Source: a bacterium
GTDB lineage: Bacteria > CLD3 > SB21
NCBI GenBank assembly: GCA_019695335.1
Contig: JAIBAF010000001.1
Span: forward strand, 1-64,000
DNA length: 64,000 nucleotides
Direction: 5' to 3'
In this document: one piece after another, positions 1 through 8,873 of the stretch
Layout: each line of letters starts with the position of its first letter
Numbering within the stretch: position 1 is the stretch's first letter
Program-made: the position numbers and the translations under genes
The notes under the pieces: generated by a model
Databases searched by the model: none
Told to the model about the DNA's origin: nothing
What the model saw: only the letters and a program-made list of their open reading frames with translations

Positions 1-3000
1 ACGTTGTAAATCGTCAGCTGAATTTCCGAATGTTCAGCAAGATCGTAACGAATCGTCGTCGTTGGATTGAATGGATTCGGGAAATTAGGATACAAGCTGA
101 ATGTTTTTGGAATCGATGCATCGGCGCCGTTTTGAATGCTTTCGTTGTAGAATACCTGGTATTTACCAAAGACATCGATGGTCGCATTGGCCGTTTTATC
201 GACCGTGTTAACGGTCGTCGGTACGTATGTCAGAGCATTCTTATCGATGCGGTAAATGGCAATATGCGCAGGATTCATGTTCGCGAATTCGCTATAGGCG
301 AACGAAACGGAAGCGGAGGTGCCGGGCTTCCACGCGACCGGACCGACGGTATAACTTTCTGACAACGACGTCATGTTGGATTTTAACTGAGCGCCTGGAT
401 TGTGCAGAATGGTCAGATACACATCGTCTTTGAAAGAATTCGCCGTGACGGTCAGAGTCATTTTTTCATCCGGGCTTTTCAGGACAGCCGATTGGCCTGC
501 TTTGGCGAGCACCGCTGCCAACGTGCGATTGATCGTTGACGTATTGTACGTGGTGTCAACCGTCGCCATTTCAAACGTATAATTGCCTGCCGAAGCCAGT
601 TTGAAACTGGTGTTATACACATGTTTGGATTCATCCGTTGTCGTAACCGTCAGGTTTTCTACCGATGCATTCGGTTTCGTAACTTTGGCGGTCGGGACGG
701 ATCCTAATTTTTCATCGGCGACGTAGACCACATTCAGATATTGCGTGAGTACGTTGTCCTGGAAGAAACTGATATTGACATCAGGTCCGGCCACATCGTT
801 TTGAACGCTCATTTCAATCGGAATAATGATTTCCGGCTGATCCGGGTCGGAGCTCTTGATCGTCATATCGGCGAAATAGCTTCCGAGCGCGAGAGTATCG
901 GATTGGAACTTGAGCGTGACCACTTGATTTTGCCCGGCTAAGATGGTGCCGGATGTCTCTACAGCCTTGACAAACGCCGGTTGGTAATAAAACGCAACGG
1001 CCATGCTGTCGTGCAGCGCAAACTGATAAGCCGTGGATTTTGTGAGCGATTTGCCGATTGTCCGGGCTTCTTCACCGCCTCCGCCGTCGTAGCCATCTTG
1101 AACGACTAATCCAACGGTTCCGTCGGCGTTTTCCAATCCAATCGTACCGGTAGCCTGATCAATACCATTGATAAAATTAAGATATTGATAAGTGATACGT
1201 CCGTCGGAATGAATGATCACTTCGGCATTAATTTGAGGTGTTTCAGTGCAACATTCACTGTAGTTATTAAATTGAATGACTAATTCACTGCCATTCGATT
1301 CATAGAATACCGTCGCTGTTTCGGATGGATATAAATCAGTCCAGAACCAAGGCAGAATGTTGTTGGGCGTGTTAGTACTTGGAATGATGTTATCGGAATA
1401 ATTATCAAATTCGTCCGTGCTGTCCGGACCTTTGAATCCAAGGAAACCGTTGGACGAGACGTAGAACGAATCGTAAGTCGTTCCGTAGAAATTGAAACTG
1501 AAGCCGATGGGGAACGGTCCCGCAAAACTGTCGTCCGATAACTGATCATCGATCTGGGTACCGGTCGCGCTGACATCTTGCCAGTCAAAGAGAGGTCCTC
1601 CTTCTTCATCGCTGGTGATCCAATTATATCCGTACGAATCCGGGCTGTGTTCACCGGTTTGAATATTAACGCTCCATTCCAATTCACCTTCACCGGTATT
1701 CGATATCGTAAACGTTTTGCTGGCGCTGTCATTCGGCGCAACATTTTGCCGGATCGGATCCGTGACGACGGAAATATTCGGAGGTAACACGGTCATGTGG
1801 ATCGGGATGGATTTGACCGCGTCGACGGAATCTTTATCGTTGCTCATTACGAGCAGATTGGCTTCGAATTCGCCGGCATTAAGTCCGACGGCGCTGAAAT
1901 TGAGCGTAATGTGAGCCGTTGAATCGATTTGAACCGCGCCACTCAACGGATCAGGATAGAGCCATGCGGCGCCATTGACAACACCGTGGCCTTCGTTGGG
2001 GAACCATTCTTCAGGTCCTTCTGTACCGAACACACCCGAAATATTCATCACGCCGTCGTCGTTGCCAAGATCTTCCAATGGAATGCTGAATTCAAGGGAT
2101 GTAGGCGTAACGACAACCGGATAAGAGGCGACGTCTGTTTCCAATCCGGTATCATATAGCCCGATAATTCCTTGTCCTAAATCGAAGAATTGGATTTCAA
2201 ATTCCGCACCGATGTCTTGCCCGGGAAGTCCATACGAAGGTGGAATACCGGTTGAAGGGTTTTGATCGATATCCAGCGACATATAGCCGCCAGTACCATT
2301 CGGATTAAAAGGTGAGGCGAATTCAATAACCATATCCACCGTTCCATTGCCCAAGCCGCCACGGACAAACGTAATGTCCGTGTAGGACGGCGCATCACCG
2401 GTCGGATCTTCGATGACAATCGGTAACAGTGAACCTTCCGGTACTTCTTGCGCGCCATTGGTAATAGCCGTTTTGCTGGCGGTAGAGAATGTTTTGTTCA
2501 AAGGCTGTTGTTTGTTGCCCCAAGGTTTAACATTTCGCAAAAGATTTTTTTGAACAATTTTTTCTTTAGAAGGTTTTTTAGCGGCTGTTTTACCGGCGAT
2601 AATTTTTGATTGAACCGATTTTTGAAAAGCCTGTACCTCGCTTTGTACAGGTTCGATCTGCAGCCGATAATATAATACTCCTACGCCGACGTTGCTGATG
2701 TCCAGCGTACGCTGAAGTTGTCCGCCAGCCGGAACGCTGACATCAAAAGACAGCGGTGAAATACTAATGTCGCTTTCAAAACCGAAGGCAATCGCGTCAA
2801 GTCCGGCAATCGATTCGCCCAACGTATCCGTTAGTCCTGACGATGTGTCTATGGTAACAAGATAATTAACGGCGCCAGATTTGAGGGAACCGAATAATTG
2901 GCCGGTAATCGGATTAAAATCCATGGCATTGATTCCTGACGGAACATTACCGGCTGTTCCCGGAATGATCGTACCCGCTCCGGTCTCAGGATCAAGCTCT

Positions 3001-3632
3001 ACAAGTCCATTGGCATCGTCTGGTTTTGCAAAGATCCGTCCGGTATTCGGATCGATAGCTAGCCCGTTGCCTCCGCCTTCGAAACCGCTGAGGCCAATCG
3101 GCGTTCCAAAGCCATTTAACTTATTAATCATCCACAGTCCTTCCACGGCGCTGCAGCGATCACTGTAGCCATACAGGATATCGTTAACAGGATCGTAAGC
3201 CAAATCAGGCATACGCCCGCAACCATCAACGGGAGGGGCAATAATTTCATTTGGAATAATTTCTGTTCGAATTGCTTTTCCTTCGCCGCCCGCGCTCTGA
3301 CTAATGATGCCAAGTAATTTGCCTGCGCCAGTCTTGGGATCGATTTCTATATAAACAGATGTGTAATAGCCAAACAACGCATCGCCATTGGCCGAAGCAA
3401 CTAAACGGCCGTTGCCCAGTATAGCCATACCGGTGACATTATCGAATCCGATCGGACCGATTAATGTTGCTTCGCCGGTGGCTGGATCCAATCTATATAA
3501 ACTACTCGGGCCAACACCGCTTCCTCCAAAGCCTTTGGATGCTCCGTACATAACGAGTTGGCTCCAGGCTTCTGATGCACTCATCGTGAGAGCGATCATT
3601 AGTACCAATAAAACTTTTGAATATATCTTCAT
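1..3632 (-). CDS. Giant secreted multidomain surface protein with PNPFNP sorting tail (3' end cut by window)
   Basis: An open frame of 1210 codons runs without a stop from the ATG at 3632 off the left edge, so the C-terminus is missing. AGGAG lies 7 bases before this ATG; an ATG six bases upstream is too close to it. A signal peptide of about 25 residues is followed by a region of short repeats (SSLYRLDPATGEATLIG, ELDPETGAGTIIPG) typical of secreted beta-propeller-like proteins. Next come immunoglobulin-like segments of the choice-of-anchor/ASPM type (PLSFDVSVPAGG..., FTISNTGEGELEW) and a segment with FNFYGTTYDSFYVSSNGFLG. Near the edge is YPNFPNPFNPTTTIRYDL, the hallmark of FCB-group C-terminal sorting or FlgD-like domains. 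Secretion to the cell surface is inferred; the ligand or substrate is unknown. Confidence 0.85.
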   Translation of the reverse strand, partial: MKIYSKVLLVLMIALTMSASEAWSQLVMYGASKGFGGSGVGPSSLYRLDPATGEATLIGPIGFDNVTGMAILGNGRLVASANGDALFGYYTSVYIEIDPKTGAGKLLGIISQSAGGEGKAIRTEIIPNEIIAPPVDGCGRMPDLAYDPVNDILYGYSDRCSAVEGLWMINKLNGFGTPIGLSGFEGGGNGLAIDPNTGRIFAKPDDANGLVELDPETGAGTIIPGTAGNVPSGINAMDFNPITGQLFGSLKSGAVNYLVTIDTSSGLTDTLGESIAGLDAIAFGFESDISISPLSFDVSVPAGGQLQRTLDISNVGVGVLYYRLQIEPVQSEVQAFQKSVQSKIIAGKTAAKKPSKEKIVQKNLLRNVKPWGNKQQPLNKTFSTASKTAITNGAQEVPEGSLLPIVIEDPTGDAPSYTDITFVRGGLGNGTVDMVIEFASPFNPNGTGGYMSLDIDQNPSTGIPPSYGLPGQDIGAEFEIQFFDLGQGIIGLYDTGLETDVASYPVVVTPTSLEFSIPLEDLGNDDGVMNISGVFGTEGPEEWFPNEGHGVVNGAAWLYPDPLSGAVQIDSTAHITLNFSAVGLNAGEFEANLLVMSNDKDSVDAVKSIPIHMTVLPPNISVVTDPIRQNVAPNDSASKTFTISNTGEGELEWSVNIQTGEHSPDSYGYNWITSDEEGGPLFDWQDVSATGTQIDDQLSDDSFAGPFPIGFSFNFYGTTYDSFYVSSNGFLGFKGPDSTDEFDNYSDNIIPSTNTPNNILPWFWTDLYPSETATVFYESNGSELVIQFNNYSECCTETPQINAEVIIHSDGRITYQYLNFINGIDQATGTIGLENADGTVGLVVQDGYDGGGGEEARTIGKSLTKSTAYQFALHDSMAVAFYYQPAFVKAVETSGTILAGQNQVVTLKFQSDTLALGSYFADMTIKSSDPDQPEIIIPIEMSVQNDVAGPDVNISFFQDNVLTQYLNVVYVADEKLGSVPTAKVTKPNASVENLTVTTTDESKHVYNTSFKLASAGNYTFEMATVDTTYNTSTINRTLAAVLAKAGQSAVLKSPDEKMTLTVTANSFKDDVYLTILHNPGAQLKSNMTSLSESYTVGPVAWKPGTSASVSFAYSEFANMNPAHIAIYRIDKNALTYVPTTVNTVDKTANATIDVFGKYQVFYNESIQNGADASIPKTFSLYPNFPNPFNPTTTIRYDLAEHSEIQLTIYN

Positions 3633-3667
3633 GGTCATACTCCTCTTAAGATCGATGAATGTTTGAA

Positions 3668-4573
3668 TCACAGCACAACCGAACGAAGTTGTTCGATGGC
3701 ATCGGCCAGATCGGCAACATACGTGGGGCTTGCTGAATTGAGAGTATTGCTCGGATTCAGTATATCCACCATGGCTTCGGCGCTTGCAAAATCAGCATTC
3801 AAATAATGCGCACGAGCCCGTATCCAGAGCATATCCAATTGATTAATTGAATTATCGCGTGAAAAAGTGTATGACGTCGGTGTACCCGATGTAATGGTAA
3901 TGAACGCGTTGACCGCTGAAATAGCATTGGTAAAATTATTTAGATTCAGTTCTGCAAATGCTTTTCCGGCATTACCGTCCGTCGTTGAACCATGGGTAAC
4001 AGCACTGTTGAAGTTTGTGAGTGCAGAATTAAGATTATCGGTTTTCAGATTCGTCCATCCCGATCCAAGAAGTGCATCCGCATAAACGGGATCCAGAGAG
4101 ATGGCTTGAGCAAAATCCGTGGCTGCACCAGCATAATTGTGCGCCTGATATTTGATCCAGCCGGATTCCGTAACTTCATACGAAAGCGTTGACAAACTGA
4201 CCGGAATACTGAAGACCGGGTTATTCGGAGCATCGGATGTAATAACGATCGTGTCTTTACGCGATAAGGTTTGATTTAAATTGAACCGAAACGTAATTGC
4301 CTTGGTCGTTCCGCCGCCAATGATGATCGGGAAGGGGGTCGTGATCGTCAGGATATCCGTACTGTGGAAAGTGATGGAACTGATGATGATGTTGCTCTCG
4401 CCGGTATTAGCGATTACAATACTCGTATCGATATTGGTATTAAGTGGCAGAGACGTGAACGAGAGCGAAACTGTATCGAAACTAATAACAGCCGGATTAT
4501 CGTCCTCTCCGCATGCAAACAGAAAAAGAACGAGCGCCAGCCAGATAGTCAAATGCGTCATGATTTTAGTCAT
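3668..4573 (-). CDS. Lipoprotein with Ig-like domain and TPR repeats
   Basis: This 301-residue protein has a lipoprotein signal ending LFLFACG, with the lipidated Cys near residue 21. Residues about 27-130 form a choice-of-anchor D/ASPM-like beta domain (VIANTGESNIIISSI). From about 135 on there are TPR-like helices (GWIKYQAHNYAGAATDFAQA, GSGWTNLKTDNLNSALTNFN). AGGGAGG precedes the first ATG, which fixes the start. It lies 35 bases downstream of the giant surface protein on the same strand and shares its Ig-like domain type, so the two may work together at the cell envelope. Exact role unknown. Confidence 0.85.
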   Translation of the reverse strand: MTKIMTHLTIWLALVLFLFACGEDDNPAVISFDTVSLSFTSLPLNTNIDTSIVIANTGESNIIISSITFHSTDILTITTPFPIIIGGGTTKAITFRFNLNQTLSRKDTIVITSDAPNNPVFSIPVSLSTLSYEVTESGWIKYQAHNYAGAATDFAQAISLDPVYADALLGSGWTNLKTDNLNSALTNFNSAVTHGSTTDGNAGKAFAELNLNNFTNAISAVNAFITITSGTPTSYTFSRDNSINQLDMLWIRARAHYLNADFASAEAMVDILNPSNTLNSASPTYVADLADAIEQLRSVVL

Positions 4574-4729
4574 GAAACACCTCCCTGGAAAAGTGTAAAA
4601 AATGGATTTTTGTTATAGTAAAAACGCAAAAGTGGAAATAGCCTGCATTGGGATAAAAGGGTCCTCAGGCTGTTTTCTTGGGAATGAATGAAAATACCAC
4701 ACTATGCCCGGAATAGCAAACGGAAAAAA

Positions 4730-6259
4730 TTATTTTTTATCAGGCAATTTTTTTAATTCCAGTTCCGTAAAATCAAAATCAGGATTCGGAATGTTAATTT
4801 TCATTTCAGAAACTTTGCCATCGGTATCCAAAATAAAATTGACAAATCCTTTTGGTAAGTTATGGTCATCGAGTTCGATCCGGAACGTGTCATAATGCCA
4901 GTGTGAAAGCGTTCCAGTGTAACTAGCAGTTGGTAAAAACCGGATATTTAAACCGTCTTTGCTTGTAGTCACTTCTACGTTACCGTACATTGATCCACCG
5001 TAAATGCCGGCGTATTTGTCGAGAGGCAAAGATGGTTGTGTGTTTTTCACGCGGTCTTGTTCGATCTTTTGTTCGTCAGCTTTTTCTTTTGCTTCGTATG
5101 CGCGAACGAGATTCAGATACTCCAGACTCCAATCTTTCTTAGTCGCAGCCAAAAATGCATCCAGAATCGTATATTCCATTGCCGACGAAAGACCGCTGAT
5201 GCTGTTGGTTAAGATAATAAAACCGAGATTCTCTTCCGGTACGAGCGCAATTCTTGAAATCATGCCATCCATTCCGCCACTGTGATCGAGGATTTTCCTG
5301 CCTTGATAATCAAAGGTAAACCATCCCAAAGCCACGGCACGGAAATGTGTCGACGGAAATAATTTCGTCGAAGACATAGTAATCGGCAATAACGTATGCG
5401 GCGTCCAGAGTTCGTGCCGTGTTGCGGCACTGACAATCCAACGGCTTGTGTCCGGGCTGAGCCACATTTTAATCCATCGGGACATGTCATGTACATTGGA
5501 ATTAATTGCAGCATCCGCTCCGGCGTTGTCCACATTACGATACGGTACTGTAACAACTTGCCCGTTCCATGTTGTGTGCGGGGTTGCGACATTAGGATTA
5601 CCTTCCAATGCACGGATGGACATATTAGTTTCATTCATACCAAGCGGTATAAAAATATTTTCGCGAACGTATTCATCCCAGGTTTTCCCGGTAAGTACAG
5701 GAAAAAGCTGTCCTGCTGTAATAAACATTATGTTTTGATAACCGTAATGGCTGCGAAAACTATAGGCCGGTTTGAGGTATCGCACACGACGCACCACTTC
5801 TTCACGACTATAATTTGTTCCGTACCAGATCAGATCTCCTCCGTAAGTTGCTGAACCGCTACGATGGCACAAAAGATCACGTACGGTCATTTCACGAGTG
5901 ACATACGGATCGTACATCTGGAAATAAGGCAGGTGATCGGTAACTTTGTCATCCCAATTCAATTTTCCTTTTTCGACTAAACGGCCGAGGCAAGCCGTGG
6001 TAAATGCTTTGGATAGCGATGCAATCGCGAAAAGTGTATGCGAATCGACCGGCTCGTTTTTGCCGATCGTGCGGGTACCGTATCCTTTAGAAAAGATTAC
6101 TGAATCGTCTTTCACAATTGCGATAGCCATTCCGGGAACATTCCAGTCTTTAACGGCTTTAGCAAAATAAGCGTCAAGCGCTTTCAAATCCGTTTTTTTC
6201 TGTGCCATAGCCGGAAGCGAGAGCATCAAGCTGATCAAGAATACCATGAAGAATTTCAT
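4730..6259 (-). CDS. Secreted beta-lactamase-fold serine hydrolase (class C/EstB-like)
   Basis: The protein has 509 residues and a signal peptide ending AMA-Q near residue 19. The serine-hydrolase triad is readable: S81-L-S-K84 (SxxK), Y174-Q-N176 (YxN) and H326-S-G-G329 in place of KTG. The C-terminal 120 residues form a lipocalin-like or DUF3471-type beta domain, common in this family. Such enzymes are periplasmic or secreted esterases, D-aminopeptidases or penicillin-binding-like proteins; the substrate cannot be told from sequence. GGAG sits 8 bases before the ATG. It stands alone, about 150 bases upstream of the lipoprotein gene. Confidence 0.9.
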   Translation of the reverse strand: MKFFMVFLISLMLSLPAMAQKKTDLKALDAYFAKAVKDWNVPGMAIAIVKDDSVIFSKGYGTRTIGKNEPVDSHTLFAIASLSKAFTTACLGRLVEKGKLNWDDKVTDHLPYFQMYDPYVTREMTVRDLLCHRSGSATYGGDLIWYGTNYSREEVVRRVRYLKPAYSFRSHYGYQNIMFITAGQLFPVLTGKTWDEYVRENIFIPLGMNETNMSIRALEGNPNVATPHTTWNGQVVTVPYRNVDNAGADAAINSNVHDMSRWIKMWLSPDTSRWIVSAATRHELWTPHTLLPITMSSTKLFPSTHFRAVALGWFTFDYQGRKILDHSGGMDGMISRIALVPEENLGFIILTNSISGLSSAMEYTILDAFLAATKKDWSLEYLNLVRAYEAKEKADEQKIEQDRVKNTQPSLPLDKYAGIYGGSMYGNVEVTTSKDGLNIRFLPTASYTGTLSHWHYDTFRIELDDHNLPKGFVNFILDTDGKVSEMKINIPNPDFDFTELELKKLPDKK

Positions 6260-6288
6260 TATAGCAACTCCGAATTAGTAGTCATAAA

Positions 6289-6711
6289 TTATGTATAGGT
6301 TAATCTATCAACTGTCAAGTGAACAGAACTCCAATCGTAAGTCGGACTGCTTACAATCTTTCTTTTTTCGTCAAGAAACCATGATTCGCTCAACCCGTTT
6401 TTCAGACAAACTGCTTTCAACCATTCTTCTTCTTGAGGATGCAGTGTCCTGTCAGAGCAGGCGAGAGTCAACGCATCATGGATAAAATATTGGGCGATAA
6501 GCGGATCGTCGAACACGGGTGGTGTATCAGTAATATGCTCGTTTTGTAGGATGTTATGGACTGCCGTTTCGCAAAATTCTTTTTCAAAACTCAACGCTTT
6601 GCCAATACGCAGCATCAATATGCGTTCCGTATCAGAGATGAAGCGATCTTTACGAATGAGTAATAGCAGCCCTTTGAAATACAGGCTTCTGTCCGAAAGT
6701 GAAACATGCAT
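6289..6711 (-). CDS. TerB-like hypothetical protein
   Basis: The frame stays open back to an ATG at 6807, but that start has no ribosome site and would add 32 residues. The ATG at 6711 has GGGA 6 bases upstream and begins directly before the conserved-looking part, so I prefer it (140 residues). The pattern FKGLLLLIRKDRFISDTE, then DALTLACSDRTLHPQEEEW and LKNGL, is that of TerB-like all-helical domains, with two DG/DR-type acidic turns. Probably cytoplasmic; function unknown. It is transcribed divergently from ctaA. Confidence 0.6.
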   Translation of the reverse strand: MHVSLSDRSLYFKGLLLLIRKDRFISDTERILMLRIGKALSFEKEFCETAVHNILQNEHITDTPPVFDDPLIAQYFIHDALTLACSDRTLHPQEEEWLKAVCLKNGLSESWFLDEKRKIVSSPTYDWSSVHLTVDRLTYT

Positions 6712-6884
6712 GACAAATCCCGTTGCTAGTGTAGCAGTTAAACATACAAATTTAATTCTTAGAAAAAAACTAATTATATGAATCGCGCTAAAATTTACAG
6801 TTTTCATTTATACAAAAAGTTGAATGTAAGATAAATATTACCTATTTTTCGCGCGCACAAAATTTAGCATTCAAAATTTGAATA

Positions 6885-7916
6885 ATGGAATCAGTTCGTA
6901 CGCCTTCGCATCGCGGTTTGATTATTTGGTTGATGACCGGATACGTCATGGTGTTACTGATGGTGATGATTGGAGGTATTACACGGCTGACGGGATCAGG
7001 ATTGTCTATAGTAGAATGGAATGTGATCATGGGAGCCGTACCACCGATGAATGATCATGAGTGGGATAACGCTTTTGAAAAATACCAGCAATTCCCACAG
7101 TATCAATTGATCAATGCGCACATGACGGTTGAGGATTTTAAATCTATTTTCTGGTGGGAATATATTCACCGGTTGTGGGGGCGATTGATTGGATTCGTGT
7201 TCGTCATTCCGTTCGTTTATTTTCTTGTCAAAAAACAGCTGACCTCCGGCTTGATCAAAAAATTTCTGTTCGTTTTTATTCTCGGAGGACTGCAAGGGGC
7301 GATGGGTTGGTATATGGTTCAGAGCGGGTTAGTGGATAATCCGTATGTCAGCCATTTACGCCTTACGGTACATCTCCTGCTTGCACTTGCCATTTGCACG
7401 GTGTTATGGTGGCAGTCACTTGAATTGATGGCTGCTGGAACCACTCGCCGTTCGCATGTACTGGTTCGATGGACATTGCTATTCATGTTGCTGACGGTTG
7501 TGCAAATTATTTTCGGCGGAATGACAGCTGGACTTAAAGCCGGTCATGTTTACAACACGTTTCCCAAGATGGGCGATGAATGGATTGCTTCGGGAGTATG
7601 GCAAATGTCGCCCTGGTGGATGAATTTTTTCGAAAATCCATTTATGGTTCAATTCCTGCATCGTTCGGCAGGTATTTTGGTTACGATTTTAACGCTCGTT
7701 TTTTGGTGGAAGGCGGGCCGGTTATCATTGGAAGACCGGATCCGATGGAGAATTCTTGCGGTCATCGCAGCGGTGGCCATACAATTTTCTTTAGGAGTGT
7801 GGACTTTACTGGAGCGCGTGCCGGTGATACTCGGCGTGCTGCACCAATTAGGTGCCTTTATTTTATTCAGTATACTTGTGTGGCTTTATCACGGATTAAA
7901 AACGGAAAAAATATGA
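6885..7916 (+). CDS. ctaA: Heme A synthase (CtaA/COX15 family)
   Basis: This 343-residue integral membrane protein has about eight predicted helices and the COX15-type signature E92-YIHRLWGR, plus further helix His residues (HLRLTVHLL, FLHRSAG, LHQLGAF) in the positions used to bind hemes. Family members oxidise the methyl group of heme O to give heme A for aa3-type cytochrome oxidases. The N-terminal half carries TRLTGSGLSI, also typical. No ribosome site is obvious before the ATG. Its stop overlaps the next ATG by four bases (ATGA), so the two genes are translationally coupled. No oxidase or heme O synthase gene lies in the window. Confidence 0.95.
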   Translation: MESVRTPSHRGLIIWLMTGYVMVLLMVMIGGITRLTGSGLSIVEWNVIMGAVPPMNDHEWDNAFEKYQQFPQYQLINAHMTVEDFKSIFWWEYIHRLWGRLIGFVFVIPFVYFLVKKQLTSGLIKKFLFVFILGGLQGAMGWYMVQSGLVDNPYVSHLRLTVHLLLALAICTVLWWQSLELMAAGTTRRSHVLVRWTLLFMLLTVVQIIFGGMTAGLKAGHVYNTFPKMGDEWIASGVWQMSPWWMNFFENPFMVQFLHRSAGILVTILTLVFWWKAGRLSLEDRIRWRILAVIAAVAIQFSLGVWTLLERVPVILGVLHQLGAFILFSILVWLYHGLKTEKI

Positions 7917-8674
7917 GTGAAGAAAAATCTTTTTTTTGGCCTCCTGTGTGGTCGCGTCAACACGGCGCGTATTTGAGTTTGATGACAAGCTGGCTGATTG
8001 CTGCCGGGATTAGTGCCTATTGGTCGGTATGGCATGCCGTGAGTTTGATTTTTTTATTAAGCGGCATCAATTTCGGCGACATTTTCCAGGAATGGTTGAA
8101 AAAGAAGTTTCGTAAATTGTCGCCCGAAAAAATGGTCTGGATGACGGTCTACGGCGTTATCGCGGCCGTATCGGGATGGCTGCTAGATCAATATACTCTA
8201 ACATTTCGCGTGATCATGCCTCTGGTGGCGCTTGCCGGAATTTTGTACCTGGCTTTCAGCTTAAACCGCCAGCATAAAAGTTTTTTTGCCGAACTGTTGG
8301 TGTTTTCGTGTTTTGCATTGTCAGGATTAATCGCCATTGATCCGCAGGAAAAACTTCAGTATGAAAAAGTAGGCGAGTTATGGCTCCTGATGACGGTATA
8401 TTTCGGTGCAACCGTTTTGAGCGTGAAAGCCCGTGTCGGGAAAGTGGCGTGGAGCGAACTCATTACGTATGTAATTTTTACAGGATTAATTATTTATTGG
8501 ATTCTGGGTATCCATACCATTGCATTTGCAATAGGTGCGCTGGTATGGATCAAAGTACTCCCGATTGGGTTTGCATTGGAATGGTACCGTGCATTGCCGC
8601 TTAAAGCTATCGGCTATGCTGAAACCGGTTTTTGCCTTTTATTAGCTATCGTCGCGATTGTCGGCTATCGTTAG
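7913..8674 (+). CDS. YwiC-like integral membrane protein
   Basis: The protein has 253 residues and about eight hydrophobic helices. The N-terminal PPVWSRQHGAYLSLMTSWL resembles the PxQHGAW signature of the YwiC-like family, whose biochemical role is not established but whose genes often sit with nitrate-respiration or terminal-oxidase genes. The start is the ATG at 7913, which shares ATGA with the end of ctaA; a longer reading of this frame into ctaA is only overlap. Coupling to ctaA suggests a role in respiratory cofactor or oxidase maturation, but this is inference from position. Confidence 0.85.
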   Translation: MSEEKSFFWPPVWSRQHGAYLSLMTSWLIAAGISAYWSVWHAVSLIFLLSGINFGDIFQEWLKKKFRKLSPEKMVWMTVYGVIAAVSGWLLDQYTLTFRVIMPLVALAGILYLAFSLNRQHKSFFAELLVFSCFALSGLIAIDPQEKLQYEKVGELWLLMTVYFGATVLSVKARVGKVAWSELITYVIFTGLIIYWILGIHTIAFAIGALVWIKVLPIGFALEWYRALPLKAIGYAETGFCLLLAIVAIVGYR

Positions 8675-8695
8675 CATTTTTTTGTATCACATCTT

Positions 8696-8762
8696 ATTGT
8701 TTCATGACAAAGGTCATTGTTTCATGTATATTTAGAATATAACTTTCTAGTGAAAGAAAGTT
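8696..8762. promoter_or_regulatory. Direct repeats and palindromes upstream of the octaheme cytochrome operon
   Basis: ATTGTTTCATG occurs twice, at 8696-8706 and 8716-8726, exactly 20 bases apart (two helical turns). Between them is ATGAC-AAAG-GTCAT (8704-8717), a palindrome of the size and N4 spacing of CRP/FNR-family sites. Just downstream AACTTTC (8741-8747) is mirrored by GAAAGTT (8756-8762). This lies about 110-180 bases before the cytochrome start, in the only gap able to hold the operon promoter. A regulator-binding region is inferred. Confidence 0.45.
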
Positions 8763-8873
8763 AAACGGAGTTTTATGTGCGGTTATTATATTACTATATA
8801 GTCATTTAACTTAATAGGTATTTAACATTGTAGACTAATTCTGAAACGGTTTTTAAATGAAAGATGATTAACC

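Noticed and set aside
1280-1744. A 154-codon minus-strand frame inside the giant surface gene
   Set aside because: It lies in another frame of the long open gene, is rich in Arg, Ser and Thr with no recognisable fold, and has no ribosome site.
4639-4681. AGCCTG...CAGGCT dyad as a terminator after the serine hydrolase gene
   Set aside because: The arms are only six bases with a loop of about 30, and no clean T-run follows on the minus strand.
7580-7912. Upstream extension of the YwiC-like frame into ctaA
   Set aside because: The added 111 residues read heme A synthase DNA out of frame; the ATG at 7913 with the ATGA overlap is the natural start.
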